A stretch of 38,166 nucleotides of DNA from JAYEIA01 sp964472505 (GCA_964472505.1 CAYYQW010000034.1:1-38166), one strand, 5' to 3'. Counted from the stretch's first letter, positions 16,414 to 25,622 are shown. Numbers and translations: made by a program. Notes: generated from the sequence alone by a model not told the origin.

Positions 16414-17423
16414 AAGTTCAGTTACTAATATTAAATCATCCTTACCGTAAACTATTAAGACAAACTCCCAAACAACAGGGTATATGGAATAATATTGAAT
16501 TTCATTTAGAAGACTTAAATGAAGCAGATTTGGTTATTTGTCTGGACAGAATACCAAAGGATATAGAGATAAAAGTTCCAAAGAATAACATTTGGCTAAT
16601 TAATCTTGAAAGTCCTGTAGAAGAATATGACTGGCTTAGAAAGGGCTATAAATATTTCTCGAAAGTATTTTGCACGGATACACGACTAATTGATCATCCA
16701 AAAATTATAAAAACAAATGTTTCGGTTCCTTGGTTCATAGAAAAGACTTACGACGAACTGAAATCGACTCATCAAGAAAAAAAATCAAAAGAGATATCTT
16801 GGGTTACAAGCAGCTATAAAGGGCGTAAAGGACATAAAAAAAGAATGCATTTCTATGAACGAATTAAAAACAATATAGAAATAGATATATTTGGAAGAGG
16901 CTTCAAAGAAATTGATGATAAATGGGATGCCATTGCGCCCTATAAATATAGTATAGCAGTTGAAAACCACAGCGGTAAATATTATTGGACTGAAAAAATA
17001 CAAGACGTATTCCTATCCGGTACAATGCCTGTATATTACGGATGTAAAGAAATAACAAAATATTTTCCGAAAGAATCAATGCTGCTGATTGACATTAATA
17101 AGCCTAAAAAAGCAATACGCATAATTGAAAAAGCAATACAAGATAACTTATATGAAAAAAACATTGATGCAATTAAATATGCCAAAAATTTAGTTCTGGA
17201 TAAATATCAATTTTTCCCGCAAGTATCAGAATGGATAAAACAATATGCAGAGCAAAATTCAGAAAAAGAAATAGTTAAATTAAAACATCTGACAAACTTA
17301 TACCCTCACGAAAAACAAAATTATAGCAGAATACACAGGTATATTTTCTTATTGAAAAAAATGCTTTTATTTAATGAATATCAAAACCCTGACAGCAAAC
17401 GCTTTGGGCAAGTAACCTATTAA
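16410..17423 (+). CDS. Family 10 glycosyltransferase (alpha-1,3/1,4-fucosyltransferase-like)
   Basis: 337 residues. The C-terminal motif YKYSIAVENHSGKYYWTEKI, followed by QDVFLSGTMPVYYG, is the conserved donor-binding region of GT10 fucosyltransferases. VTSSYKGRKGHKKRMHFYER upstream also fits. It likely transfers fucose or a related 6-deoxyhexose from a GDP-sugar; no GDP-fucose synthesis genes are in the window. The start at 16410 overlaps the stop of a GT2 remnant by ATGA. asnB follows after 9 bp. Confidence 0.85.
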   Translation: MKVQLLILNHPYRKLLRQTPKQQGIWNNIEFHLEDLNEADLVICLDRIPKDIEIKVPKNNIWLINLESPVEEYDWLRKGYKYFSKVFCTDTRLIDHPKIIKTNVSVPWFIEKTYDELKSTHQEKKSKEISWVTSSYKGRKGHKKRMHFYERIKNNIEIDIFGRGFKEIDDKWDAIAPYKYSIAVENHSGKYYWTEKIQDVFLSGTMPVYYGCKEITKYFPKESMLLIDINKPKKAIRIIEKAIQDNLYEKNIDAIKYAKNLVLDKYQFFPQVSEWIKQYAEQNSEKEIVKLKHLTNLYPHEKQNYSRIHRYIFLLKKMLLFNEYQNPDSKRFGQVTY

Positions 17424-17432
17424 TAAACAAAT

Positions 17433-19265
17433 ATGTGCGGAATAGCCGGAATAATAAATAAAAACGAAAAAGTTGAATTTAATCAACTTAAAAAAATGAC
17501 TGATATAATTCAGCACCGCGGACCCGACGGAGAAGGGCACTGGATAAAGAAAAATATCGGATTAGGACATCGTCGGCTGTCAATTATTGATTTATCCGAA
17601 AATGCTTCGCAACCAATGCATTCGTTTTGCGATAAGTATGTTATCATTCTAAATGGGGAGATTTATAATTACATAGAAATTAAAGAAACCCTTTTAAAAA
17701 AAGGGTACAAGTTTCATTCAGAATCTGATACTGAAGTTTTATTAAACCTATATATAGAGAAAGGCGAAAAATGTCTTGCTGATTTGGACGGCATGTTTGC
17801 TTTTGCAATTTATAATAAACAAAAGCAGCAGCTTTTTTGTGCCAGAGACCGGTTTGGCGAAAAACCTTTTTATTACTACTATGAGCCGGGCAAAACTTTT
17901 ATTTTTGCATCTGAAATGAAAGCCATTTTTGAAGCAGGAGTTAAAAAAGACATAAACAGAAAATTAGTTTTCAGATTTTTACACGCAAATTTTTTTATTC
18001 ATAACCCAAGCGATGCTTCTGAAACGTTTTTCAACGGAATAAAGAAACTGGAAGCGTCTAACTATATGATTATCAATAAAAAAATACAAGTTTCTAAAAA
18101 ACGCTATTGGGATATTGATTATAAAAGTATAGATTATAATATTTCTTTTGAAACGGCAACAGAACAGTTTAGAGAACTGTTTAAGACTTCCGTAAAAAGA
18201 AGATTACGTTCCGATGTTCCGGTCGGCTCAAGTTTATCCGGCGGTTTAGACAGCTCTGCTATAGTTTCTGCCATAAATCAGATGAATAAAGGCAACAATA
18301 TAACTCAAAAAACATTCTCGGCTCGTTTTAAAAACTTTGAAAAAGACGAAGGGTATTTCATAAATAAAGTAATTGAAGGAAAAAACATAGAACCTTTCTT
18401 TACTTATCCCGATGAAAATAAATTGATTGAAGATTTAGATAAATTATTATTTCATCAAGAGGAGCCGTTTGGAACTGCAAGTATTTTTGCCCAATGGGAA
18501 GTGATGAAACTTGCCGAGCAAAACAATACAACAGTTTTACTCGACGGCCAAGGAGCTGATGAATACCTTGCCGGTTACATGAACTATTATCATACCTATT
18601 TAAACGAATTATTTGAAACGGACAAACAGCTTTTTCAAAAAGAAAAACATTTTGCAAAAGAAAATTTGAATATTGATTTCAATATTAATAAATCCACGAA
18701 TCAAAAGACAAAAAAAGGAATTAAGGAAAGAATCCGAAAAATTAAAATTATTGAAAGTGTATCCCATAAAATAAAAAGAAGGAATCATTTGTTTACAAAT
18801 GATTATTGGAATTACATAAACGATTTAGATTTTAAAACCGAGAAAAATACTTTGAATCAGAATTTATATCATTCAACAATGCAAAGCGGGCTTGAGCGTC
18901 TTTTACGATTTTCCGACCGCAATTCAATGGCTTTTTCGCGTGAAGTCAGACTTCCTTTTCTATATCATGAATTAGTTGAATTTGTATTTTCTTTACCTGC
19001 TTCATTCAAAATAAATTCCGGTTGGACAAAATATATTCTAAGAGAAAGTTTTAAAGATATTTTACCCCAAGAAATAACATGGCGAAAAGATAAAATAGGC
19101 TACGAACCTCCACAAGAAAATTGGATGAAAAGTTCGGCAATTTTAGATAAAGTTAAATCTGCGGAAAAAATTTTGGAAAAAGAAAAAATTTTAAACCCTA
19201 AAAGAATTAATAAAGAACATAACAAAAGCTGGGAGTTTATTCTTGCTGCACATTTATACCAATAG
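17433..19265 (+). CDS. asnB: Asparagine synthase (glutamine-hydrolysing)-like amidotransferase
   Basis: 610 residues. The N-terminal MCGIAGI gives the catalytic Cys2 of a class II glutaminase, with HRGPDGEG and LGHRRLSIIDLS following. The synthetase half has the pyrophosphate loop SSLSGGLDSSA and VLLDGQGADEYLAGY. In polysaccharide loci such homologues usually amidate a uronic acid or similar sugar carboxylate rather than aspartate. That is inferred from context between GT10 and GT4 genes, with gaps of 9 and 3 bp. All key residues are present and the length is normal. Confidence 0.9.
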   Translation: MCGIAGIINKNEKVEFNQLKKMTDIIQHRGPDGEGHWIKKNIGLGHRRLSIIDLSENASQPMHSFCDKYVIILNGEIYNYIEIKETLLKKGYKFHSESDTEVLLNLYIEKGEKCLADLDGMFAFAIYNKQKQQLFCARDRFGEKPFYYYYEPGKTFIFASEMKAIFEAGVKKDINRKLVFRFLHANFFIHNPSDASETFFNGIKKLEASNYMIINKKIQVSKKRYWDIDYKSIDYNISFETATEQFRELFKTSVKRRLRSDVPVGSSLSGGLDSSAIVSAINQMNKGNNITQKTFSARFKNFEKDEGYFINKVIEGKNIEPFFTYPDENKLIEDLDKLLFHQEEPFGTASIFAQWEVMKLAEQNNTTVLLDGQGADEYLAGYMNYYHTYLNELFETDKQLFQKEKHFAKENLNIDFNINKSTNQKTKKGIKERIRKIKIIESVSHKIKRRNHLFTNDYWNYINDLDFKTEKNTLNQNLYHSTMQSGLERLLRFSDRNSMAFSREVRLPFLYHELVEFVFSLPASFKINSGWTKYILRESFKDILPQEITWRKDKIGYEPPQENWMKSSAILDKVKSAEKILEKEKILNPKRINKEHNKSWEFILAAHLYQ

Positions 19266-19268
19266 TTT

Positions 19269-20462
19269 ATGAAGAAGATACTGATTTATTGCGAATCGGA
19301 ATTGCATAGAGACCCACGCGTATTGAAGCAGATAATGGCTTTGCAAGATAAATATGAGATTTATACAGCCGGGTTTACTGATTCAGAACTAAATGTAAAA
19401 AAACATTTTACTCAAAAAGTCAATACGGATAAACCCAAACATTGGTCTTTTCCTGTTTTATTGCGGAAAGCAGTATCATTTAAAAATAAAGCCTATGAAA
19501 AGCTCTCTTTTTTATACAAAAAATCATATTTCGAGAAAAAGTATCAGACAGACGAAAGAAAAGACCTGTCGGCAGAGTTAGAAAAGCATGAATTTGATTT
19601 AATTTTTGCTAATGATGTATCAGCACTTCCTTTATCTGTAAAATATGCAAAAAACAGAAAAACCAAAATCATATTTGATGCTCATGAGTATTATCCTCGC
19701 CAGTTCGAAAGCAATCCACAGTGGATAAAAGCAAAACAAAAGTATTACACATACCTGTGTGCTGAATATTTACAGAAAGCAGATTCAATGTTCTGCGTAA
19801 GCAAAGGAATAGCCGATGAATACGAGAAAATATTCGGAGTAAAATCACATATTATTACGAATGCACCCGATTTTAAGGAACTAAAACCCAACAGCGGAAC
19901 TCCCGACAAAATAAAACTCGTTCATCACGGCGTGCCGAATCCCGGCAGGAAAATTGAAACCATGTTAGACACTTTCAACTATTTAGATAATAGATTTGAA
20001 CTTGATTTGTTTTATTTAGAAAGCAAATACACAACAAGATATGTAGCAGAACTTAAAGAAAAATATATAAATAATAAAAACATACATTTTAAAGGAGAAT
20101 TACAGTATAATGAAATTTTATCTGCATTAAATAAATCTTATGATATTGGTATTTTTTTATTGCCATTTACGACCATCAATCATAAATATGCTTTGCCAAA
20201 TAAGTTTTTTGAATTTGTCCAAGCCCGCCTTGCAGTTGCAATAGGCCCCTCTCCGGAAATGGTAAGTTATGTGAAAAAATACGATTTAGGTATTATTAGT
20301 AAAGATTTTTCGGCAATGTCGATGGCAGACGAATTGAATAAACTAACCCCCGAAAAAATTATGCATTACAAAAACCAAGCACACAAATACGCCAAAGAGC
20401 TATCTTTTGAAAAAAACAGAGAAATAATTTTAAATGAAGTTGAAAAATTAATAGGGAAATGA
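19269..20462 (+). CDS. Family 4-like glycosyltransferase
   Basis: 397 residues, GT-B fold. The start has ESELHRDPRVLKQI, typical of a GT4 group whose first loop carries (R/N)DPRV. FDAHEYYPRQF, VSKGIADEYEKIFGV and the C-terminal LPNKFFEFVQARLAVAIGPS give the nucleotide-sugar site. It adds a sugar to the growing repeat unit at the inner membrane face. The stop overlaps the start of a truncated GT2 (ATGA). The last nine codons (EVEKLIGK and stop) recur as EVKKLIGK at 20647-20673, just before the intact GT2. Confidence 0.85.
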   Translation: MKKILIYCESELHRDPRVLKQIMALQDKYEIYTAGFTDSELNVKKHFTQKVNTDKPKHWSFPVLLRKAVSFKNKAYEKLSFLYKKSYFEKKYQTDERKDLSAELEKHEFDLIFANDVSALPLSVKYAKNRKTKIIFDAHEYYPRQFESNPQWIKAKQKYYTYLCAEYLQKADSMFCVSKGIADEYEKIFGVKSHIITNAPDFKELKPNSGTPDKIKLVHHGVPNPGRKIETMLDTFNYLDNRFELDLFYLESKYTTRYVAELKEKYINNKNIHFKGELQYNEILSALNKSYDIGIFLLPFTTINHKYALPNKFFEFVQARLAVAIGPSPEMVSYVKKYDLGIISKDFSAMSMADELNKLTPEKIMHYKNQAHKYAKELSFEKNREIILNEVEKLIGK

Positions 20463-20560
20463 CGCATCAAAAAACAGCCTCCATCATAATCCCAAACTAC
20501 AACCGAGATCAGTTTATCGGGGAAACGCTTGAAAGTGTCATAAATCAAAGAAAAATGTAA
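20459..20560 (+). pseudogene. GT2 5'-end remnant
   Basis: MTHQKTASIIIPNYNRDQFI, then GETLESVINQRKM and a stop: 33 codons of a GT2 start with the IIIPNYNR motif. It overlaps the stop of the upstream GT4 by ATGA. This looks like the original GT4-GT2 junction, followed by loss of the rest of the GT2. Confidence 0.82.
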
Positions 20561-20646
20561 TATTGACAGTTGCAGTTGCACCTGTTTTTTTTAAAAACTA
20601 AAGCTCTTTTGCAAGCAAAATTTAAAACAAGAAAAGAAGCAGAAAA

Positions 20647-20673
20647 GAAGTTAAAAAATTAATAGGAAAATGA
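20647..20673 (+). pseudogene. GT4 3'-end remnant
   Basis: gaa-gtt-aaa-aaa-tta-ata-gga-aaa-tga encodes EVKKLIGK and a stop. It nearly equals the last nine codons of the GT4 gene (20436-20462), and again its TGA overlaps the ATG of a GT2 gene. The 20436-20462 junction is therefore present twice, about 210 bp apart. Confidence 0.75.
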
Positions 20674-21752
20674 AATGTTCAATCATTGTAGCTAATTACA
20701 ACAACGGAAAATACTTACCGGAACTAATAAACAGCGTTTCAAAACAAACTTATTCAAACTGGGAATTAGTTATTACTGATGATTGTTCAAGTGATAATTC
20801 TGTTGAAATTATTAATCAATATATATCCGACCAAAGAATAAAACTGATTAAGCATGACAAAAATAAAGGAGTTTCCGCAGCTTTTCAATCATCTGTTGAT
20901 AATTCATCAGGTGAAATAGTAATCATGCTTGGTGCAGATGACGGCTTAACTAAAACAGCCGTGGAAAAAGTTGTGTTATTACATAAGAAATACGAAAATT
21001 GTTCAATGATAATGGGTCAAAAAGTTTTTTGCGACACCAATCTAAATAGAACAAAAACAGCAATAGGTTTTCCTAAAATACAAACAAATGATACATATTT
21101 AAAGCATTTTGGTTTAGTAGGCTTTGATACATTCAAAAAATGGGCTTACGAAAAGAGTGCAGGTTTTGATACAGAACAAAAGAAAGCAGCCGATCAGGCA
21201 CTTTATTTTGCAATGGAAGAAGTAGCTCCCATTATCTCGGTGGAGCTTAAAGAGTACCTATACCGCACCAATCCCAACGGCATTTCGCAACAAAACAACA
21301 AATCGTATGCTCACGAATTTAATTATCTGGCAATTATAAAAGCATACAAGCGAAGAAAAAAAACGGGCTTCAAAAATATTTCGGAAAAAAAATATAACGA
21401 AGTTTTGAGAAACTATCATTATCTCAAATTTGTAAATGATTACAAAAGAGGGCTTATTGATAATTTGAATGAACAAGAAAAACTAATTCTTGAAAAATTA
21501 TCGCAAGGAAAAAAAGCACAAACCATTAATGAACTTTGTACCGTTTTCAAACTATTGGAAAACACCAAAATTTCTGAAAAGAAATATGTCAAACAAAAAA
21601 TCATACAGTCTTATTTCATTAAAGAACAATATAATTTTGATGTTTTAAAAGACTTATTCAATACAAAAATTTGGGCTGTTAAATATTTACCTTTTAAAGT
21701 TAGCATTCGTATTATCATAAAATCAATTTTTAAATGGAAAGTGAAGAAATAA
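20670..21752 (+). CDS. Family 2 glycosyltransferase
   Basis: 360 residues, GT-A fold. The start CSIIVANYNNGKYLPELINS and LVITDDCSSDNSVEII give the nucleotide-binding Asp residues; VIMLGADDGLTK holds the DxD-type motif. The C-terminal 130 residues are Lys-rich and AT-rich in DNA, and probably form the acceptor side. It starts inside the stop of a GT4 tail remnant and ends overlapping the next GT4 gene by 19 bp, so the two are translationally coupled. Substrate unknown. Confidence 0.87.
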   Translation: MKCSIIVANYNNGKYLPELINSVSKQTYSNWELVITDDCSSDNSVEIINQYISDQRIKLIKHDKNKGVSAAFQSSVDNSSGEIVIMLGADDGLTKTAVEKVVLLHKKYENCSMIMGQKVFCDTNLNRTKTAIGFPKIQTNDTYLKHFGLVGFDTFKKWAYEKSAGFDTEQKKAADQALYFAMEEVAPIISVELKEYLYRTNPNGISQQNNKSYAHEFNYLAIIKAYKRRKKTGFKNISEKKYNEVLRNYHYLKFVNDYKRGLIDNLNEQEKLILEKLSQGKKAQTINELCTVFKLLENTKISEKKYVKQKIIQSYFIKEQYNFDVLKDLFNTKIWAVKYLPFKVSIRIIIKSIFKWKVKK

Positions 21753-22897
21753 TTTACTTCTTACCCTACTCACACGGCGGCGTAAGCTCTTTTGTACGTA
21801 ATCTTTTAGAATACCGACCCAAATCGGATATATATTACAAAATAATACAATACCGATTGAAAGAAAGAAATACGCCGGATTTTGATATGAGATTTAATGC
21901 CAACGAGCACATAATTTTTGATTATAGCGGTAAAGAAAATTTATATACTGTCTTTAGAAGATTAAAAAAACATATAAGTTCCCAAAAGTCAATATTAGTA
22001 GCTAACGATGGCTTAGAGTTTCGTATGGCAAACGCACTAAAGCTTCCAAACCCGTTAGTTTATATTGTGCATGGAAATATTGAATATTACTATCAAATAT
22101 CTAAAATATATAACGATATAATTGATAAATATATTTGCGTATCTGAATTTATAAATAAAACCCTTTCAACAAAAATAACTGGAAATAGTAAAATTTTTAC
22201 TGAGTATGTTCCTGTAAAAAAAATTGAAGACAAAATTAAACCACATATATCAAAAATTAATATAGCTTATACAGGGTTTTTATCAGAAAGTAAAGGGAGT
22301 CATCTTTTTAAAGAAATATGCAATTATCTTTCGGCAAAAAAAATTGAATTTGAGTTTAGTATTATAGGGAACGGGAATTTATATGAACTTTTAACCGATG
22401 AATTTAAAAATAATTCAAACGTAAAACTTATAGGGCAAGTTCCAAACTCTCATGTTTTAAATATATTACAAAAATGTGATGTTTTTTTATTCCCTTCTTT
22501 TTCGGAGGGGATGCCTGTTTCCGTAATAGAAGCCATGAAATGCGATTGCGTCCCTGTTGTAAGCGATATTCCAAGTGGAATACCCGAATTGATTTTTGAC
22601 GGAGTTACAGGATTTAAAGTTCCGGTTGGAGATACAAAACAATTTGCCGAAAAAATTGCCTATCTTGCAAATAATCCGAAAGTAAGAAAAGAAATGTCCA
22701 AAAATGCAAAAAATCACGCCGATAAAATGTTTGACCCTCACGAACAAGCAAAAAAATACGAAACCTTAATCATAAACACAAAACCTGACGAGAAAACATT
22801 TAAACAATTACCACTCGGTAGAATTTTAAACAAACCATATCTCCCAAATTTCCTTGTAAAAACAATCAGAAAAATAATTAAACACCCAAAATTATAA
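21734..22897 (+). CDS. Family 4 glycosyltransferase
   Basis: 387 residues, GT-B fold. IYFLPYSHGGVSSFVRNLLE is the acceptor-side glycine loop. VYIVHGNIEYYYQISKIYND then ICVSEF lies in the linker region. FLFPSFSEGMPVSVIEAMKC carries the E-x7-E motif that binds the donor nucleotide-sugar in retaining GT4 enzymes. It overlaps the upstream GT2 by 19 bp. It is the last gene before a cassette region with two AbiEii modules. Confidence 0.9.
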   Translation: MESEEIIYFLPYSHGGVSSFVRNLLEYRPKSDIYYKIIQYRLKERNTPDFDMRFNANEHIIFDYSGKENLYTVFRRLKKHISSQKSILVANDGLEFRMANALKLPNPLVYIVHGNIEYYYQISKIYNDIIDKYICVSEFINKTLSTKITGNSKIFTEYVPVKKIEDKIKPHISKINIAYTGFLSESKGSHLFKEICNYLSAKKIEFEFSIIGNGNLYELLTDEFKNNSNVKLIGQVPNSHVLNILQKCDVFLFPSFSEGMPVSVIEAMKCDCVPVVSDIPSGIPELIFDGVTGFKVPVGDTKQFAEKIAYLANNPKVRKEMSKNAKNHADKMFDPHEQAKKYETLIINTKPDEKTFKQLPLGRILNKPYLPNFLVKTIRKIIKHPKL

Positions 22898-22945
22898 TTT
22901 TCCGCCGGACACGCGCAATGTAACCCTACTGTATAATTCTGCCGG

Positions 22946-23057
22946 ATTTCAATTCATAAATATCCGGCAAAAATATCTTTCCTTTTTCAAAGCAGATGCT
23001 TATATTTGTAGAAGTTATGAAACAAAAATCGGAACCGGCAAAAAGCAAAATATGCAA
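22946..23057 (+). repeat. 112-bp duplicated promoter/leader, copy 1
   Basis: From atttcaattcataaatatcc to aaaatatgcaa, this segment is almost identical to 24011-24122. It includes the promoter box and a short leader frame beginning MKQKSEPAK at 23017. Each copy precedes an AbiEii-type module. Confidence 0.88.
23001..23008 (+). promoter_or_regulatory. Putative promoter of the AbiEii module, copy 1
   Basis: TATATTTG fits TAnnTTTG, 43 bp before the ATG at 23052. The same box is repeated at 24066-24073. Confidence 0.5.
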
Positions 23058-23363
23058 CAAAAATTAAATATATCAAGCAGAGCATTTTGGGATGTTGATT
23101 TTGAAAAATTGCTTGAAAACGCAGACAGAAATGCAAGCTATATTATTCGCAGAACATTTGAATACGGCAAGTTTCAGGATATTCTGAATGTGATAAATTA
23201 TTTTGGAAAACAACAGGTAATTCATGTTTTGACAAATGCGCATTTTTTACCTGAAAAAACATTGCATTTTGCATCCGCAATATTTAAACTCGAAAAATCA
23301 AACTTCAAATGCTACACGCACATACCACACCGCCATTTCTCTTCGACACGCTCAAAGATTTAA
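23052..23363 (+). CDS. Putative antitoxin-like partner of AbiEii protein
   Basis: 103 residues, beginning MQQKLNISSRAFWDVDFEKL. The FWDVD...DR..SYIIRR...YG pattern is shared with the protein at 24206 (FWDVDKSKLDTDRNKTYIIE), so they are one family. It overlaps the downstream nucleotidyltransferase by 55 bp; the last 18 residues lie in the overlap and probably carry no conserved function. I infer an antitoxin or repressor role from gene order. Confidence 0.65.
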   Translation: MQQKLNISSRAFWDVDFEKLLENADRNASYIIRRTFEYGKFQDILNVINYFGKQQVIHVLTNAHFLPEKTLHFASAIFKLEKSNFKCYTHIPHRHFSSTRSKI

Positions 23364-23953
23364 TGCGTTGTGAGGCACTAAAAAATTTCAGATTAGTCGG
23401 CGGAACAAATTTAAGTTTACAATTTGGTCATCGGCAAACTGTGGATATTGATTTATTCAGCAGCAAGGAATTCGACATTGAAGATACCGCCAAAATTCTC
23501 AGAAAAAAATTCCCGACAGCTGAAATCAGAAAATTGTCGTTTGGTTTAACGCTCTTCGTACCTGCACCGTCTAATTCGGAATTAAAAATTGATATTATGG
23601 AAACAGACCCATTTATCCGTGAGGTTCAAATAATTCAGAATATCAGATTTGCCCATATAGAGGATATAGCGGCCATGAAATTGGAAGCAATCACATCGCG
23701 AAATACAAAAAAAGATTTTTACGATATCGCAGAACTTCTCAATCACTATAAGCTCGAAAAACTTCTCAAATTTTACGCCGAACGCTATCCTTACAACGAT
23801 ATTAAACAAGTTTTGGAAAACATCACTTTTTTCTCAGAAGATTGTGAATCCGATTTTGAACCACAAACATTTAAAAACCAAGATTGGTTAACGGTAAAAC
23901 ACAGTGTTATTGATGCTTTTGATGACTATATAAAAGATACGATAAATAAATAA
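23309..23953 (+). CDS. AbiEii-type nucleotidyltransferase toxin
   Basis: 214 residues. FRLVGGTNLSLQFGHRQTVD, followed by IDLF, gives the GG-T...HR.T.D.D catalytic core with both Asp. MKLEAITSRNTKKDFYDIAE is the downstream K...R..KKD..D element. It appears intact. By family it is the toxin half of an AbiE-like type IV toxin-antitoxin or abortive-infection system. Three bases after its stop the sequence turns into a GT2 head remnant. Confidence 0.85.
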   Translation: MLHAHTTPPFLFDTLKDLMRCEALKNFRLVGGTNLSLQFGHRQTVDIDLFSSKEFDIEDTAKILRKKFPTAEIRKLSFGLTLFVPAPSNSELKIDIMETDPFIREVQIIQNIRFAHIEDIAAMKLEAITSRNTKKDFYDIAELLNHYKLEKLLKFYAERYPYNDIKQVLENITFFSEDCESDFEPQTFKNQDWLTVKHSVIDAFDDYIKDTINK

Positions 23954-23955
23954 AC

Positions 23956-23994
23956 GCACAACCTTTAGTAAGCGTCATAGCTCGCGCGTATTTG
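23956..23994 (+). pseudogene. GT2 5'-end remnant
   Basis: Reads AQPLVSVIARAYL, matching the start of the intact GT2 at 24721 (QPLVSVLMTAYN). The bases caacctttagtaagcgtc align with caacccttagtcagcgtc. The ATG and everything after the first dozen codons are missing. Confidence 0.6.
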
Positions 23995-24010
23995 CATCCC
24001 GTGCGGATAG

Positions 24011-24122
24011 ATTTCAATTCATAAATATCCGACAAAAATATCTTTCCTTTTTCAAAGCAGATGCTTATATTTGTAATGGACATGAAACAAAAATCGGAAC
24101 CGGCAGAAAACAAAATATGCAA
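24011..24122 (+). repeat. 112-bp duplicated promoter/leader, copy 2
   Basis: Near-identical to 22946-23057, including TATATTTG at 24066-24073 and the MKQKSEPA leader at about 24082. It drives the second AbiEii-type module. Confidence 0.88.
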
Positions 24123-24205
24123 AAAACGGCTGCTCTCGGGTATTAGCAATGCGTCCGGGCAAATCGAAAAAAGAGCTTATCGGAACATCAAAAAATAAAC
24201 GCTAT

Positions 24206-24511
24206 ATGCAGAATCAAAGCTTAGTTTCTAAATTGTCCGAACATCTTTTTTGGGATGTAGATAAAAGCAAATTGGACACAGACAGAAACAAGACATACAT
24301 AATCGAACGTGTTTTCAGTCGGGGCGATTTGGACGATATGAAAATACTATGCAAAATATATGACACAAAAACTATCCGAAAAGAAATTAAAAAAGCCGGA
24401 GCTTTAGATAATAAGACTTTAAATTGGGCTGTGTTATTTCTAAATTTAAACAAAACAGATTTTAAATGTTATTCAAAAACACAATCGAACACAACACACT
24501 GGAACTTCTGA
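24206..24511 (+). CDS. Putative antitoxin-like partner (paralogue of 23052)
   Basis: 101 residues from the ATG at 24206, chosen because MQNQSLVSKLSEHLFWDVD aligns with the start of the 23052 protein; an in-frame ATG at 24149 would add 19 residues. It keeps the FWDVD...DR..TYIIER..SRGD pattern. It overlaps the next frame by 46 bp. Since that partner has lost its catalytic core, this is a solitary antitoxin-like gene, possibly able to act in trans on the neighbouring module. Confidence 0.65.
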   Translation: MQNQSLVSKLSEHLFWDVDKSKLDTDRNKTYIIERVFSRGDLDDMKILCKIYDTKTIRKEIKKAGALDNKTLNWAVLFLNLNKTDFKCYSKTQSNTTHWNF

Positions 24512-24714
24512 GAAATTTGCAAGCCGAAGAACTCCTTTCCGATTTTTATCTTGCCGGCGGCACTTCCCTTGCTTTGCAAATAGGACACCGACTTTCTGTG
24601 GTTTTGGGTGACATTTCTCTTCAGGATTGGCCCAAACTTATATTGGAAACAGATTTGAATTTGCAAAAAATTCAGGAATCAGTAATAACAAAGGTTAAAG
24701 CATATAAAATATAA
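24466..24714 (+). pseudogene. AbiEii-type nucleotidyltransferase with internal deletion
   Basis: 82 codons. The start matches AbiEii proteins up to FYLAGGTSLALQIGHRLSV, then jumps to VLGDISLQDWPKLILETDLN and a C-terminal-like segment. The catalytic D.D that should follow HRLS is gone, along with about 120 residues. The deletion left the frame open. It cannot be an active nucleotidyltransferase. The stop lies 6 bp before the next GT2 gene. Confidence 0.75.
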
Positions 24715-24720
24715 CAACCA

Positions 24721-25596
24721 ATGAATTCTCAACCCTTAGTCAGCGTCTTAATGACCGCTTACAACCGCGAAAAATACATAGCTGAGGCCATAGAAAGTGT
24801 TTTGGCTTCTACTTACCAAAACTGGGAGCTGATTATTGTTGATGACCAATCACAAGACCGTACTGTAGAAATTGCAAAGAAATATGAAGCCAAAGACAAG
24901 CGCATAAAACTCTTTATCAATGAAAAAAACCTGGGCGATTATCCCAACCGTAACCGCGCGGCAAGCTACGCCAAAGGGAAATATTTAAAGTATGTGGATG
25001 CCGATGATCTCATTTATCCTTACGGTTTGGAACAGTTGGTATTTTATATGGAACAATTTCCGGAAACCGGCTACGGCCTTTGCTCACTTCCGCAAGACGA
25101 TGATATGATTTATCCCTTTCAACTTTCGCCGCAAGAAGCCTATTACAGGCATTATTTCACAAAAAAATGGATTTTTCATAAAGCTCCGCTTTCATCAATC
25201 ATTAAAAAAGAATATTTTGATAAAGTTGGTGGTTTTACGGGAAAAAGAATGGTCGGCGACTTTGAAATGTGGAATATTTTATCTCAAAAATTTAAAGTGG
25301 TACTCATGCCTCACGGCATTGTTTGGTATAGGGAGCATGATGAAGGAGAAATGCAATTTGCTCGTGATAATTCCGCACAAATGTTTGAATATTTGCTGAC
25401 TGAAGAAATTCTTTTAAAATCTGAAAACTGCCCCCTTTCAAAAGCGCATCAGCAAAAAGCAGTTAACAAATGCCTGCAAAAACAAGCCCGTTACATTCTC
25501 CGCCACCTGAAAACACACGGATTTAAAATAGGAAATCAGTTGCGCAAGCAAGCCGGTATGTCGTGGGCAGACGTTTTTAAAAAAGCATTTTCGTAA
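24721..25596 (+). CDS. Family 2 glycosyltransferase
   Basis: 291 residues. VSVLMTAYNREKYIAEAIES, ELIIVDDQSQDRTVEIAKKY and KYVDADDLIYPYGLE give the GT-A Asp residues and the DxD motif; GDFEMWN is the usual catalytic-base region. The C-terminus RYILRHLKTHGFKIGNQLRK, then QAGMSWADVFKKAFS, is repeated as divergent tails at 26856-26969 and 28348-28410, each behind a cassette. The DNA of the first half is GC-richer than the cassettes around it. Confidence 0.9.
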   Translation: MNSQPLVSVLMTAYNREKYIAEAIESVLASTYQNWELIIVDDQSQDRTVEIAKKYEAKDKRIKLFINEKNLGDYPNRNRAASYAKGKYLKYVDADDLIYPYGLEQLVFYMEQFPETGYGLCSLPQDDDMIYPFQLSPQEAYYRHYFTKKWIFHKAPLSSIIKKEYFDKVGGFTGKRMVGDFEMWNILSQKFKVVLMPHGIVWYREHDEGEMQFARDNSAQMFEYLLTEEILLKSENCPLSKAHQQKAVNKCLQKQARYILRHLKTHGFKIGNQLRKQAGMSWADVFKKAFS

Positions 25597-25608
25597 CTAA
25601 AAAATTCG

Positions 25609-25616
25609 TATATTTG
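25609..25616 (+). promoter_or_regulatory. Putative promoter of the AbiEii module at 25623
   Basis: TATATTTG fits TAnnTTTG. Its end is only 6 bp before the ATG at 25623, so the transcript would be leaderless or nearly so. Confidence 0.5.
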
Positions 25617-25622
25617 TCGAAA

